The notes under the pieces are model-generated. The model was not told the DNA's origin. It made no database searches and saw only the letters and a program-made list of their open reading frames with translations. A DNA stretch of 64,000 nt from positions 1 to 64,000 of the forward strand of contig CAJMNM010000008.1 in NCBI GenBank assembly GCA_905214795.1, in the 5' to 3' direction. Below are positions 53,831 through 63,281 of this stretch, piece after piece. How positions within the stretch are numbered: position 1 is the first letter of the stretch; each line of letters opens with the position of its first letter. The position numbers and the translations under genes are program-made. This DNA is from an uncultured bacterium. GTDB taxonomy: Bacteria; Bacteroidota; Bacteroidia; Bacteroidales; Bacteroidaceae.

Positions 53831-55249
53831 ATGAGAAAGTGTATAGTTTTGTTCCTTATAGGGATGTATCTCATACATCCCTTGTCTTTTGCACAATCAG
53901 TTGGTACTGATAGTCTGAACAATCATTTACTGACGACTAAGATTATTCCGGCTTCCTCTGACTGTGCGAATGTTTTACCAAAGGATTCTTTGATAAAGCA
54001 TGCTGTAAAGGGAGCTGATTCGCTGGTTGATGTTCAGACTGTTTGCAGTGACTCTTTGACTATAGAAGACTTGAAAGCATTGGGGGTAATGTTTGCAGCC
54101 CGAAATGAGGTTGTACTATTGCCGGATGGTGCAGAAAAATTTAAAGATATGTTTGCGGCAATCGAACAGGCCCGTCGCTATGTGTATCTTGAATATTTTA
54201 ATTTTCGTAATGATTCAATAGGCAATGCTTTATTTCAGCTTTTACGTCGGAAAGTAAAACAAGGCGTGAAGGTACGTGTCATTTATGATGATTTCGGTAA
54301 TGTCAGTAATGATCGTCCTTTAAGAAAACGTAAATTACGAAATATTGAGGGTCGTGGGGTTGCCATACAAGTTTTCGATCCGGTTGTTTTCCCATGGATT
54401 AATCATGCTTTTCATAGAGATCATCGTAAGATTGTTGTTATTGATGATAAGGTTGCATATACCGGTGGAATGAATGTGGCAGACTATTATATTCATGGTA
54501 AACCGGAATTTGGAGCATGGCGTGATATGCACATCCGGGTAGAAGGAGATGCTGTGCCGCTTTATCGCAATATTTTTTGTGATATGTGGGAGACATGTTC
54601 TGGAGATGTAATAGACAGCACTGAATATTTGTCCGATTCTTTGTTAATGAGTATTCCGTTTGAAAATCTGAAAACAGATGAAGATTCAACAGCCGGTCGT
54701 AAACTAATAGGAGTTGCGGACCGTGTACCCAAAGAAAGTCCGGCCGTAATAAGGAAGGCTTATATAGATGCTATTGATAATGCCCGGCATTGTATTCAAA
54801 TTGTTAATCCTTATTTTACGTTAGTGCCAAGTGTACGTAAGGCTCTTTATCGGGCTCTTAAACGTGGTGTAAAAGTCGAGATTATGCTTTCAACCAAATG
54901 TGACGTGAAAGTGACTCCTGATGTATCTGCTTATAATGCGAAGAGATTAATGAAACGAGGGGCTGAGATATATTATTATGAAGAAGGTTTTCATCATTCG
55001 AAGGTCATGATGGTAGATAGTCTGTTTTGTACTGTAGGATCTGCTAATTTGAACAGTCGCAGTCTGAAATTCGACTATGAGGTAAACACATTTATTTTTG
55101 ATCAGTCTACTACAAACAGGTTACAGACCATCTTTGAAACGGACAAGAATAAATCTACATTGCTTACTCCTGAGAACTGGAAAGAGCGTCGGTCGTTTTT
55201 AGATCGTTTTCGTGGTTGGTTCTATCATTTCCTTGCACCACTGATTTAA
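53831..55249 (+). CDS. cardiolipin synthase-like phospholipase D protein
   Basis: A 472-residue protein with two HKD motifs, HRDHRKIVVIDD near residue 196 and HHSKVMMVDSLF near 392, forming one active site. Unlike typical ClsA, the N-terminus has a signal-peptide-like segment and then about 70 residues of non-conserved linker rather than two membrane helices. It may act on the periplasmic face. Confidence 0.85.
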   Translation: MRKCIVLFLIGMYLIHPLSFAQSVGTDSLNNHLLTTKIIPASSDCANVLPKDSLIKHAVKGADSLVDVQTVCSDSLTIEDLKALGVMFAARNEVVLLPDGAEKFKDMFAAIEQARRYVYLEYFNFRNDSIGNALFQLLRRKVKQGVKVRVIYDDFGNVSNDRPLRKRKLRNIEGRGVAIQVFDPVVFPWINHAFHRDHRKIVVIDDKVAYTGGMNVADYYIHGKPEFGAWRDMHIRVEGDAVPLYRNIFCDMWETCSGDVIDSTEYLSDSLLMSIPFENLKTDEDSTAGRKLIGVADRVPKESPAVIRKAYIDAIDNARHCIQIVNPYFTLVPSVRKALYRALKRGVKVEIMLSTKCDVKVTPDVSAYNAKRLMKRGAEIYYYEEGFHHSKVMMVDSLFCTVGSANLNSRSLKFDYEVNTFIFDQSTTNRLQTIFETDKNKSTLLTPENWKERRSFLDRFRGWFYHFLAPLI

Positions 55250-55298
55250 TCCATAGTGCAAGAAAATGATAAATAACAGATATCTATTTTTTTAAATT

Positions 55299-57515
55299 TT
55301 ATTCGTTGTTGTCATAAGTCAGCATGTCACGTACTAAAGCGATATCTAGTTGGCTGATGCCATGGTTGACTAATTCGAAACAATCATCATCAAACGCTTT
55401 TAGTTTATTTTCGTTATTGTTTTTCGGTTGGTATTTATTAATATAAGTCCGGTAGTATTCTACGGCTTGTTTCAGTTTACCCATACACAAGGCTGTATGC
55501 CCTGCGTTCAGATAGTCATCCCATTTTACTTTGTCTTGTGAGATGATTTTCAGATAATATTTTTCAGCCTGTTCATATTTTTTCATCATGAAGTTACACC
55601 ATGCGATAGCTCGCCATGATTGCAAGATTTTCTTGCCTTTATATTCCAACTGATAGAATTTGTTGGCTGCTTCTTCATAACGTTTTAATTGCATCAGACA
55701 AAGTCCTGTTTCTGAAATCAGTCTGGCATCTTCCGGATTCATGGTCTCAAGGTTTTCCAAACATTTAAGCTCTTGTTCATGTTTGCCAAGAGAAGCATAG
55801 CACAGATGCATCTGTTGTAATATCCAGCTGTTATCCGGATTGAGCAGGTCTGCTTGTTGATAGAAATAGATGGCTTGATTCGGCTTGTCGGTGTGCTGAT
55901 AACAGAATGCAATTTTTTGTAGCATTTCAGCAGTTGCGGTTGTTGATTTTATCGCTTTGTCCAAATAGTCAATAGCGTCCTGATAATATTCTCTTTTAAT
56001 AAGGAAGCTGGCCATATCGGCTAGATATGCCGGTTGGTTAAGCAGTTTGTCTAGTATAGGGTAATTAGTGAAAAGCAGGTCCATCTTGAAAGGGTCGTCA
56101 AATTGCGCTCTTTGTGGATGGAGCTTGAAGAAGCGGTACAGGTTTTGAAGATAGTTCCGGTAAATATGAGGGGCGCTGAGGTTTGCGGCTGCTGCTTCCT
56201 TCATGCTTTCTTCTGCCTGACCTTCAATCTGGTTGTTGAATTGAGAAATCATAAAGTCTCTTTCTGAGGAACCAAATTGATTCAGTAACAGACAAAGAGA
56301 ATATTTGTCGGACTCACAGAAGTTTCCGGCGTTTATTACGAAAAGAAGAGGAGATGAATTATTATGTTCAAACAAAGTTTTTACTTCTTTGCGTTTGAAA
56401 TCAAAAGGTGCAAACCAGTTTGCAGTCTGGTGGAAGAATGAATATCCTTTTGTAGCAGAGAATGTACCGAGATTGATGTCAATACCTTCTTTGCCCATTT
56501 CAATGATTTCATTCATTTTGTCTGAGATGAATCCCGAATTCTTTTCCCATTCACTATTGGGTTCTCCACGTAATGTTTTGTTCAATTCATCCTCAAGCTC
56601 GTCCAGTCCCATTTTGTGGCGTTGATAGAACTTGTTTTTTAATAAATCGGGAAATATTTCATCTTTCAGTTTCTTTTCTGCTTTTGAGGTCTCAAGGCTT
56701 AAGAACAGTTGGCGTTGTAGAATGTCCAGTTCGGCCATGATACGAGGGTTCTGTCCTAGCAGACTTATACCTTGTTGCAAGTCATTATAGCAGCTTAATC
56801 GTTTTTCATATTTGAAATAGGAGAGGACAACGGCGGTTAAGGCTCTTGCACGTGTCTGAGTTTCATCAGAGGAACAGAAAAATAGTACTGTTTTGAATAA
56901 TTGCGGATCAAAACATACGGTCAGATTTAAATATATTGCACTGATTAATAAAGCCTGTCGTTCTGCGGTCTGACGTATGATGAAGTTTTTTAATTCATCT
57001 GCATCTTGACTGTTCATTAGCCGTTCGGTCCAGATAAAATCAAATAATGTGTTATACAGTTCTGTTAATGAATCGTAACAGTCTTCGTTTGTATTGTTGT
57101 TGGTTTGTATAGTCTGTGTTTGGTCGTCATCAAGTTTATCTTGCAGAAGCTCTATTTTTTGTGTGAGTGTATCAAGTGAGTCCGAACTGTTTCCATGAGT
57201 TTTTTGAAAACAGTCAGCATACAGACTGCCTGCTTTTTTTACTCTGAAAATCTTGGCTGAGCCATCAAGCAGTGCAAAGGTCCGTCTGATTAATGAAAGA
57301 TAGATTTTTTCTCTATCCGGATCGCTGGCACCTTCAAGCATGAAGTGCAACATCATGCTGTAATCTTGACGAATGGAATCCAGTTCGGCAGACATAGCCA
57401 TGTTGTCTGTTTCAAAAAGTATACCTTGTATGCTATGTAAGGCTTCTTTCAAATGTCTGTTGAGAAGCGCGTTCTCGGTGTCTTTATATAATAATTCAAA
57501 ACTTGATGAGTCCAT
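55299..57515 (-). CDS. large TPR-repeat protein
   Basis: A 738-residue protein without a signal peptide. The N-terminal 450 residues are helical with no recognised motif. The C-terminal 280 residues contain about seven tetratricopeptide repeats (for example IAFCYQHTDKPNQAIYFYQQADLLNP). The function is unknown. It starts 14 bp after the solute-binding lipoprotein gene and is probably co-transcribed with it. Confidence 0.82.
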   Translation of the reverse strand: MDSSSFELLYKDTENALLNRHLKEALHSIQGILFETDNMAMSAELDSIRQDYSMMLHFMLEGASDPDREKIYLSLIRRTFALLDGSAKIFRVKKAGSLYADCFQKTHGNSSDSLDTLTQKIELLQDKLDDDQTQTIQTNNNTNEDCYDSLTELYNTLFDFIWTERLMNSQDADELKNFIIRQTAERQALLISAIYLNLTVCFDPQLFKTVLFFCSSDETQTRARALTAVVLSYFKYEKRLSCYNDLQQGISLLGQNPRIMAELDILQRQLFLSLETSKAEKKLKDEIFPDLLKNKFYQRHKMGLDELEDELNKTLRGEPNSEWEKNSGFISDKMNEIIEMGKEGIDINLGTFSATKGYSFFHQTANWFAPFDFKRKEVKTLFEHNNSSPLLFVINAGNFCESDKYSLCLLLNQFGSSERDFMISQFNNQIEGQAEESMKEAAAANLSAPHIYRNYLQNLYRFFKLHPQRAQFDDPFKMDLLFTNYPILDKLLNQPAYLADMASFLIKREYYQDAIDYLDKAIKSTTATAEMLQKIAFCYQHTDKPNQAIYFYQQADLLNPDNSWILQQMHLCYASLGKHEQELKCLENLETMNPEDARLISETGLCLMQLKRYEEAANKFYQLEYKGKKILQSWRAIAWCNFMMKKYEQAEKYYLKIISQDKVKWDDYLNAGHTALCMGKLKQAVEYYRTYINKYQPKNNNENKLKAFDDDCFELVNHGISQLDIALVRDMLTYDNNE

Positions 57516-57529
57516 TTGTATATTCTGTC

Positions 57530-58492
57530 TTATCTGATGAGAGAGGGGTTTATAAGCGTATCGCCGCGATATGAGTTGTTGATGAGTTTACGTCCGCGGA
57601 GAAAGCGGAGCGCGGTCTCTAATTGTTTCTGATTAAAATCGGATGGAATCCGGAACTTAGGCAGTTTGATGGAATCGGCAGTCTTTTTGTCAACAGGGTA
57701 ATTTGTCAGAATATGGACAATACTGTCGCGTTCTCCTCCTTTGTTGATGGTTTCAACTGCCATACTGTATCCTTTGAACAGTTTTTTGATTTGTTCCAGT
57801 TTACGTTTATCTTTTGCAGCCTTATATGAGGCTACAAACGTGAAAAGCTGTATGTCTTGTTTTTTACTGTTATACAGAGCCGGATGTCCGGCCAGTTGTG
57901 CCTGTGTGGCATATGGTTCAGTGAGGAATGCAGCATCAATAGTACCATTACAAAGCATGTCACATCTGAGAGCAATGTTGTTGATTTGCGGATGATAGAT
58001 GGCTGCGGCATCCAATTTGTTTTGTTGGATGATGGTATCTAAAAGAAGATCGGTTACTGAATGGCGTGCGATTGCAGTCATTCGCTCTTCCAAGTGATTT
58101 AATCTGCGCATACGTTTACCTTTATTGCTGACCAGTATAATATTACTTTCAACAGGTGATATGGCGTATAGTCCTGTACCCCGGCTTTGCAATAGCGCTG
58201 CACGTATAAGGTCTGTGTAAGCCACATCGGCATGACCGTTTACAATAGCCGTATCGACATCCATTTGCGCGTCATATTTCAGTAATCGTACGTCTAGATT
58301 CAGCTGATGGAATATGCCGCATCTCTGAGCATAGAAAAGGGGCAAACAGTCCATAGTGGGCATGACTGCCACTTTTAGTGCTAAAGAGTCGCGTTCAGCC
58401 TGTTCTTTGGCCAGTTTTTGCGGATCTGCTTTTTTGTCTGAGCAGGCACCGAAAAGTAGTGCTATAAGAATAAATAAAAGTAATTGTTTCAT
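57530..58492 (-). CDS. periplasmic solute-binding lipoprotein (NMT1/THI5-like)
   Basis: A 320-residue lipoprotein with lipobox FGAC (Cys17) followed by SDKK. The body matches type II solute-binding proteins of nitrate/sulfonate/thiamine-precursor type (VAVMPTMDCLPLFYAQRCGIF, then AYTDLIRAALLQ). I start it at 58492 because that Met gives a proper lipoprotein signal. No permease or ATPase gene is adjacent, so it may serve a transporter elsewhere or act as a sensor. Confidence 0.82.
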   Translation of the reverse strand: MKQLLLFILIALLFGACSDKKADPQKLAKEQAERDSLALKVAVMPTMDCLPLFYAQRCGIFHQLNLDVRLLKYDAQMDVDTAIVNGHADVAYTDLIRAALLQSRGTGLYAISPVESNIILVSNKGKRMRRLNHLEERMTAIARHSVTDLLLDTIIQQNKLDAAAIYHPQINNIALRCDMLCNGTIDAAFLTEPYATQAQLAGHPALYNSKKQDIQLFTFVASYKAAKDKRKLEQIKKLFKGYSMAVETINKGGERDSIVHILTNYPVDKKTADSIKLPKFRIPSDFNQKQLETALRFLRGRKLINNSYRGDTLINPSLIR

Positions 58493-58510
58493 GCGCATGT
58501 TTAAATAAGT

Positions 58511-58540
58511 AAGGGCAACCCGTTGTAACAAGTCGCCCTT
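58511..58540 (-). terminator. possible terminator after pgk
   Basis: An imperfect hairpin with AAGGGC (58511-58516) against GCCCTT (58535-58540) and GTT/AAC inside, in the 83-bp gap between pgk and the lipoprotein gene. There is no strong T run, so readthrough is likely. Confidence 0.4.
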
Positions 58541-58575
58541 ATGAATATGATTATCAGATTAATCCCACGATAGGA

Positions 58576-59823
58576 TTAGCCTTTGATAGCTGCGATACCC
58601 GGCAGAATCTTACCTTCGATGGCTTCGAGCAAAGCACCACCACCGGTAGAGATGTAAGATACCTGATCTGCCATACCGAACTTGTTGATACAAGCTACAG
58701 AGTCACCACCGCCGATCAAAGAGAACGCACCGTTCTTGGTAGCCTCAGCGATAGCTTCAGCGATAGCGCGTGAACCAGCAGTGAAGTTGTCAAATTCAAA
58801 TACGCCGGCAGGACCGTTCCAAAGAATAGTCTTGGCACCCTTGATAGCTTCAGCAAATGCTTTCTGAGTTTCAGGACCTGCGTCAAGACCTTCCCAGCCT
58901 TCAGGAATATTGTTAGACATGCAAACCTGAGTGTTAGCATCGTTAGAGAAAGCGTCTGCTGCTACACAGTCTGTACCCAAAACGAGGTTAACACCTTTAG
59001 CTTTAGCTTTAGCGATGATGTCAAGAGCCAAATCCAATTTGTCATCTTCACAGATTGAGTTACCAATCTTACCGCCCTGAGCTTTAGCGAAAGTATAAGT
59101 CATACCACCGCAGAGAATCAAGTTGTCAACTTTGTCCATCAGGTTTTCGATGATTCCGATCTTAGTAGAAACCTTAGAACCACCCATGATAGCAGTAAAC
59201 GGACGCTTGATGTTGCTCAATACGTTGTCAACAGCCTGTACTTCCTTCTCCATCAGGTAACCCAACATCTTGTTGTCGGCATCAAAGTAGTCAGCGATAA
59301 CAGCTGTAGAAGCGTGTTTACGGTGAGCTGTACCGAATGCGTCGTTTACATAGCAGTCAGCGTAAGAAGCCAAAGTCTTGGCAAATTCCTTCTGAGAAGC
59401 TTTCATTGCCTTCTTAGCCTCTTCGTATGCAGGATCTTCTTTGTCAATACCTACAGGTTTGCCTTCTTCTTCAGGATAGAAACGAAGGTTCTCAAGCAAA
59501 AGAACTTCGCCTGGTTTCAGGTTAGCAGCAGCTTCACCTGCCTTAGCGCAATCGGGAGCGAACTGTACGGCAACGCCCAATTTCTCAGAAACAGCGTCTA
59601 CAATCTGGCTCAAAGAATATTTTGCATTAACCTTACCTTTGGGTTTACCCATGTGTGACATGATGATAAGTGCGCCGCCGTCAGCCAAAACTTTCTTCAA
59701 AGTTGGCAAAGCACCGCGAATACGAGTATCATCTGTAATCTTGCCATTCTCATCCAATGGAACGTTAAAGTCCACGCGAACGATTGCCTTTTTACCGGCA
59801 AACTTGTAATTGTCAATAGTCAT
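58576..59823 (-). CDS. pgk: phosphoglycerate kinase
   Basis: A 415-residue glycolytic kinase. The start has RVDFNVPLDENG near residue 16, SHMGKPKG near 57, GGSKVSTKIG near 216 and the nucleotide loop GGGDSVA near 373. Its codon use is biased, as expected for a highly expressed gene. Confidence 0.97.
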   Translation of the reverse strand: MTIDNYKFAGKKAIVRVDFNVPLDENGKITDDTRIRGALPTLKKVLADGGALIIMSHMGKPKGKVNAKYSLSQIVDAVSEKLGVAVQFAPDCAKAGEAAANLKPGEVLLLENLRFYPEEEGKPVGIDKEDPAYEEAKKAMKASQKEFAKTLASYADCYVNDAFGTAHRKHASTAVIADYFDADNKMLGYLMEKEVQAVDNVLSNIKRPFTAIMGGSKVSTKIGIIENLMDKVDNLILCGGMTYTFAKAQGGKIGNSICEDDKLDLALDIIAKAKAKGVNLVLGTDCVAADAFSNDANTQVCMSNNIPEGWEGLDAGPETQKAFAEAIKGAKTILWNGPAGVFEFDNFTAGSRAIAEAIAEATKNGAFSLIGGGDSVACINKFGMADQVSYISTGGGALLEAIEGKILPGIAAIKG

Positions 59824-59890
59824 AATCTTTAATATTTTATTTAAAGGTTTAAAAATTTTCCTTTGTCAGAAAGGTTGTTTTAGAACTACG

Positions 59891-59921
59891 CAAAATTAGT
59901 CTTTTTCTATTAATTCTGCAA
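59891..59921 (-). promoter_or_regulatory. promoter of pgk
   Basis: On the minus strand TTG (59919-59921) and TAATTTTG (59891-59898) have a 20-bp spacer. The leader is about 60 nt. Confidence 0.65.
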
Positions 59922-59934
59922 GCTTGCGAAGAGT

Positions 59935-60678
59935 TTATTTTATTTTTCCGGTCCGGATGTTTTTTTTGTTGGCGCTCACGTTCTTTTTTGTTTTTGATGA
60001 AGCTGATTTTCTGACAGGAGCCTCTTTGACGTGCAGGCCGTTAAGATGAAGATAATATTTGCAAACTGGTTGCAGACCACAGGCTTCGCATTTGGGTTGG
60101 CGGGCTATACAAGTGTACCGTCCATGTAGAATGAGCCAATGGTGGGCTTTAGGAATAAGCTCGGACGGGAAATGACTTGTCAGTTCTTTCTCGACGCTGT
60201 AAGGTGTTGTGCAACTGTCCGCTACAAGTCCTATGCGATGACTGACGCGGAATACGTGGGTATCGACTGCCATCGCCGCCTTTTCAAAAATGACAGCCTG
60301 AATCACATTGGCAGTTTTACGTCCTACACCGGGTAGGCTGACAAGCTCATCCAAGTCGGACGGCACTTCACCATGAAATTTCTCGGTCAGCATGCGTGCC
60401 ATGCCGGCAAGATGTTTAGCCTTGTTGTTAGGGTAACTTATGCTTTTGATGTATTCAAATAAAGCCTCAGGTGTTGCTTCTGCCATGCTTGCGGCGTCAG
60501 GAAAGGCCTCGAACAGAGCTGGGGTTACCATGTTGACCCGCTTGTCTGTACATTGTGCCGAGAGAATGACAGCGACTAACAGCTGGAACGGATTTTCATA
60601 ATGCAATTCCGTTTCGGCAACGGGCATTGTTTCTTCAAAATATTGTATGACTTTATTGTAAAGTTCTTGTTTTCTCAT
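59935..60678 (-). CDS. nth: endonuclease III
   Basis: A 247-residue DNA glycosylase/AP lyase for oxidised pyrimidines. The helix-hairpin-helix LPGVGRKTANV, the catalytic Lys in AQCTDKRVN, the Asp in AVDTHVFR, and the 4Fe-4S cysteines near CIARQPKCEACGLQPVC are all present. I start it at Met 60678, the usual MRKQELY start, not at 60744. It has a Lys/Ser-rich tail of about 35 residues beyond the usual end. Confidence 0.92.
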   Translation of the reverse strand: MRKQELYNKVIQYFEETMPVAETELHYENPFQLLVAVILSAQCTDKRVNMVTPALFEAFPDAASMAEATPEALFEYIKSISYPNNKAKHLAGMARMLTEKFHGEVPSDLDELVSLPGVGRKTANVIQAVIFEKAAMAVDTHVFRVSHRIGLVADSCTTPYSVEKELTSHFPSELIPKAHHWLILHGRYTCIARQPKCEACGLQPVCKYYLHLNGLHVKEAPVRKSASSKTKKNVSANKKNIRTGKIK

Positions 60679-60814
60679 TTGTGTTTGTCTTTTGAGTTTG
60701 ATGACAGAAAATGAATTTTTATTATTTGAGTACAATATTCGCAATTTTTATTGAGTATCCCAAATGAATGGTTATATTTAATTTCGGAGAGATTGATTAT
60801 CCGAATTTTTTTGT

Positions 60815-60829
60815 TGATAATGATTGTCT
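60815..60829. promoter_or_regulatory. Fur-box-like site, distal
   Basis: TGATAATGATTGTCT matches the 7-1-7 Fur consensus TGATAATnATTATCA at 12 of the 14 defined positions. It lies 102 bp upstream of a better site. Confidence 0.4.
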
Positions 60830-60916
60830 ATGAAAAGGGTGCGTTTTTAGCATTGTTTTTTATGAAGTTGTCACTATATCTCAATGTATAGATTCTGAAT
60901 TCTATTTTCCTTATAA

Positions 60917-60940
60917 TGATAATGATTATCTGATAATCAT
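60917..60940. promoter_or_regulatory. Fur-box-like site, proximal
   Basis: TGATAATGATTATCT (60917-60931) matches TGATAATnATTATCA at 13 of the 14 defined positions, and an overlapping TGATAATCAT extends it to 60940. It sits 54 bp upstream of the -7 box of the GLUG-repeat gene. The rest of 60745-61035 is AT-rich with no gene. Confidence 0.55.
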
Positions 60941-60994
60941 ATAAATATGTTTTATAATATACTGAGGAAGATAGATTTTAAATTAAATATTTTT

Positions 60995-61002
60995 TATGTT
61001 TG
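60995..61002 (+). promoter_or_regulatory. promoter -7 box of GLUG-repeat gene
   Basis: TATGTTTG, 33 nt before the ATG at 61036. Confidence 0.5.
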
Positions 61003-61035
61003 TAAGTGTGACTTTAAATGTTTTACTAAAAATCT

Positions 61036-62940
61036 ATGCTTATGAAAAAGGAATGTACGTTTTTGGCTTGTTTGTTTTCTGTTTTAGGCGCTTATGCTTG
61101 GGACGGAGAGGGCACACAAACTGCGCCTTATCAACTGTCTTCGGCACAGGATATTGTGGAACTTGGTGAATATTATGATACAGGTGACCATGAGCCTGTC
61201 TGGTTTGTAATGACACAGGATATTGATATGAAAGGAATCATTATGTCACCTGTTAGTGGAGTGTTTAACGGATTTATTGACGGGCAGAATCATGAAATTA
61301 CAAATCTTGTGATTATAACAGAGAATGGAGGGGCAGCCCTTTTTTCAGAAATCCGAGATGGCTCGATCCGTAATCTGACAATCGCTTCAGGTTACATAGA
61401 GAGTAACAGTTCGGCGGCAGCATTGGCGCTCACAATGAACAATTCACAGATGACGAATTGTATTAATAACGCAACAGTGATATCTAACGGGCGTTACGCT
61501 AACAATGTGGGCGGACTGGTGGCCACCGGAGTGTCGTCGGTCATCAGAAACTGTGTAAATCGCGGGCTTGTAATGGCAACAGGAGAGAATAGCAGTAATG
61601 TGGGCGGTATTGTCGGCAGTACAAATGGTACGGAGACCATAGATTTGTGTGCTAATTACGGAACGGTTAGCGGAATGGAAACCATAGGCGGTATTGTCGG
61701 AGCTTTAGGAAGCAATGATGAACTGTATAATTCTTATAACATGGGTTTTGTTAGCGGAGCAACGACAGTCGGTGGTGTGGTAGGTACCCAAAGCACGCCG
61801 CTTATTGCCGAGAATGACGGCAGCTATGTTTATATGTGTTGGAATGGTGGGCAGGTGTCCGGTGATAAGCTTGTGGGGGGAATAGGTGGTCAGACAAAGT
61901 CTATACGTTATTGCAAGAATGTCGGTATTGTGGGTGATATGGCTCTTGATTCAGGCGAGAGCGTTGGTGGTATCAATGGCAACGGTGATGTGGTTTATTC
62001 ATGTAATACTGGAGATGTATATGGAACTGCCGGAGTTGGTGGCATTTCCGGAAATGTGGCTTCTGTTGAGTCTTGTTTCAACAGAGGTAATGTTTACGGC
62101 TTGTCCCAGATCGGTGGTATTGGCGGACGTTTGAACGGTACAGCTTGTGACATTTCTAACTGTTACAACTCATCTGAGGTTCATTGTGAAGATAAAGCAT
62201 CCTCAGGAGCCGTGACCGGTTATATTTATTTTGGTGGTTTCATTAACTCTAATTATGTGAAAGCTACTTATTGGAATACAGATTTGGAGAAAGTTGGTTA
62301 TCCGGATGAGTCGGATGACGTACAGATAACAGGGCTGAGCGGAGCTGAACTTTCCGCGCTTTCGCTGCCGGGTTTTGTAGCCGATACGGACGGTGAGAAC
62401 AACGGCTTTCCTTTGATTGCAGGAATGGAATTTGGAGAAGAACCTCAGGTTGCAGTTATGAGTCGTCTTACGGTGAACGGTTCGGAGAATGGACAGATTT
62501 ATCCGGTCGGTGAAATTAAGTCGGCTGTAGGTAGTTCCTTGTCATTCAGACTGCAACCTGACGCGGAATACTGTGTATCCGATATTCTTGTGGACGGTGA
62601 GTCCGTAATGAGCCAGATTGAGTTTACTGAGACTATTGATGAATCCCATGACTTTGTATATACTTTTGAACCGACAGCAGAGAACCATGTGGTAGATGTT
62701 CGTTTTTCTGTCTTTACAGGAATTTCTTCTTCCGAAGATACTCCTCTGAAAGTTTGGTTTGATGATGGAGCCGTTTGCATAGACGGTGAATCCGGTATTC
62801 CGTATGCGGTGTATACGATAGAGGGACTTATGTTGGAAGAAGGCAAGACCGAAAATGGAACCATGCGTATTGCCATACCGGAAGGGTTGCACATCGTGTT
62901 GGTGAAAGCCGGGGCGCATACATTTAAATTTGTAGAATGA
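61036..62940 (+). CDS. secreted GLUG-repeat beta-helix protein with sorting-like C-terminus
   Basis: A 634-residue exported protein. A signal peptide (about 1-21) is followed by a right-handed parallel beta-helix-like body. It contains at least eight GLUG-type motifs (NVGGLVA, NVGGIVG, TIGGIVG, TVGGVVG, LVGGIGG, SVGGING, GVGGISG, QIGGIGG) over roughly residues 155-370. The last 75 residues (VWFDDGAVCIDGES to FKFVE) look like a type A C-terminal sorting domain of secreted Bacteroidetes proteins. It is probably a surface adhesin or binding protein. The start may be the ATG at 61036 or 61042. Confidence 0.75.
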   Translation: MLMKKECTFLACLFSVLGAYAWDGEGTQTAPYQLSSAQDIVELGEYYDTGDHEPVWFVMTQDIDMKGIIMSPVSGVFNGFIDGQNHEITNLVIITENGGAALFSEIRDGSIRNLTIASGYIESNSSAAALALTMNNSQMTNCINNATVISNGRYANNVGGLVATGVSSVIRNCVNRGLVMATGENSSNVGGIVGSTNGTETIDLCANYGTVSGMETIGGIVGALGSNDELYNSYNMGFVSGATTVGGVVGTQSTPLIAENDGSYVYMCWNGGQVSGDKLVGGIGGQTKSIRYCKNVGIVGDMALDSGESVGGINGNGDVVYSCNTGDVYGTAGVGGISGNVASVESCFNRGNVYGLSQIGGIGGRLNGTACDISNCYNSSEVHCEDKASSGAVTGYIYFGGFINSNYVKATYWNTDLEKVGYPDESDDVQITGLSGAELSALSLPGFVADTDGENNGFPLIAGMEFGEEPQVAVMSRLTVNGSENGQIYPVGEIKSAVGSSLSFRLQPDAEYCVSDILVDGESVMSQIEFTETIDESHDFVYTFEPTAENHVVDVRFSVFTGISSSEDTPLKVWFDDGAVCIDGESGIPYAVYTIEGLMLEEGKTENGTMRIAIPEGLHIVLVKAGAHTFKFVE

Positions 62941-63032
62941 TAACAAATTAGACAGATAGAATATTTTTCAGATCTGATTCTTGTATGTCGGTGTGAGCCG
63001 TCATTTAACAATGAAACGTGATTTGGACGATT

Positions 63033-63080
63033 AATAACCTTCAACCGGTATTTCATAGCAGAATCCGGTTGAAGGTTATT
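63033..63080 (+). terminator. terminator of GLUG-repeat gene
   Basis: A perfect 16-bp stem AATAACCTTCAACCGG (63033-63048) with its complement (63065-63080) and a 16-nt loop. The T run is short. Confidence 0.75.
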
Positions 63081-63118
63081 GTTCGAACTTCTTTCCGCAT
63101 GGTTGTTTGAAGTGGTTC

Positions 63119-63235
63119 TTATCTGTTCTGTATAGTATTTATTGGGTCTGTAGACGTTTTATGCGCAATGGCGGATTTATGTTTGATTGCCCATCGTTTT
63201 GCGATGTTGCGAATGAGTTTATTTAATATTTTCAT
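63119..63235 (-). CDS. 38-residue basic microprotein resembling VapE N-terminus
   Basis: A 38-codon ORF beginning MKILNKLIRNIAKRW. It has its own TATATTTG box 18 nt upstream. Its first 20 residues resemble the first 20 of the VapE-like protein at the other end of the window (both have an amphipathic start, then AKRWA and a run of basic residues). The promoter, the upstream decamer array and the flanking iteron repeat are also laid out the same way. It may be an independent small protein or the remnant of a VapE-type gene that lost its body. No ribosome binding site is obvious, as is usual in Bacteroidetes. Confidence 0.55.
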   Translation of the reverse strand: MKILNKLIRNIAKRWAIKHKSAIAHKTSTDPINTIQNR

Positions 63236-63253
63236 GATATATTCTTTTGGGGA

Positions 63254-63261
63254 CAAATATA
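63254..63261 (-). promoter_or_regulatory. promoter -7 box of microprotein gene
   Basis: TATATTTG on the minus strand, 18 nt before the ATG at 63235. The decamer array starts 20 bp upstream of it, exactly as at the VapE-like gene. Confidence 0.6.
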
Positions 63262-63281
63262 CAATATGTGCAAATAAGGCA

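Noticed and set aside
63081..63095. GTTCGAA resembling a tRNA T-loop
   Set aside because: No matching acceptor, D or anticodon arms could be folded around it. I found no convincing tRNA gene in the window.
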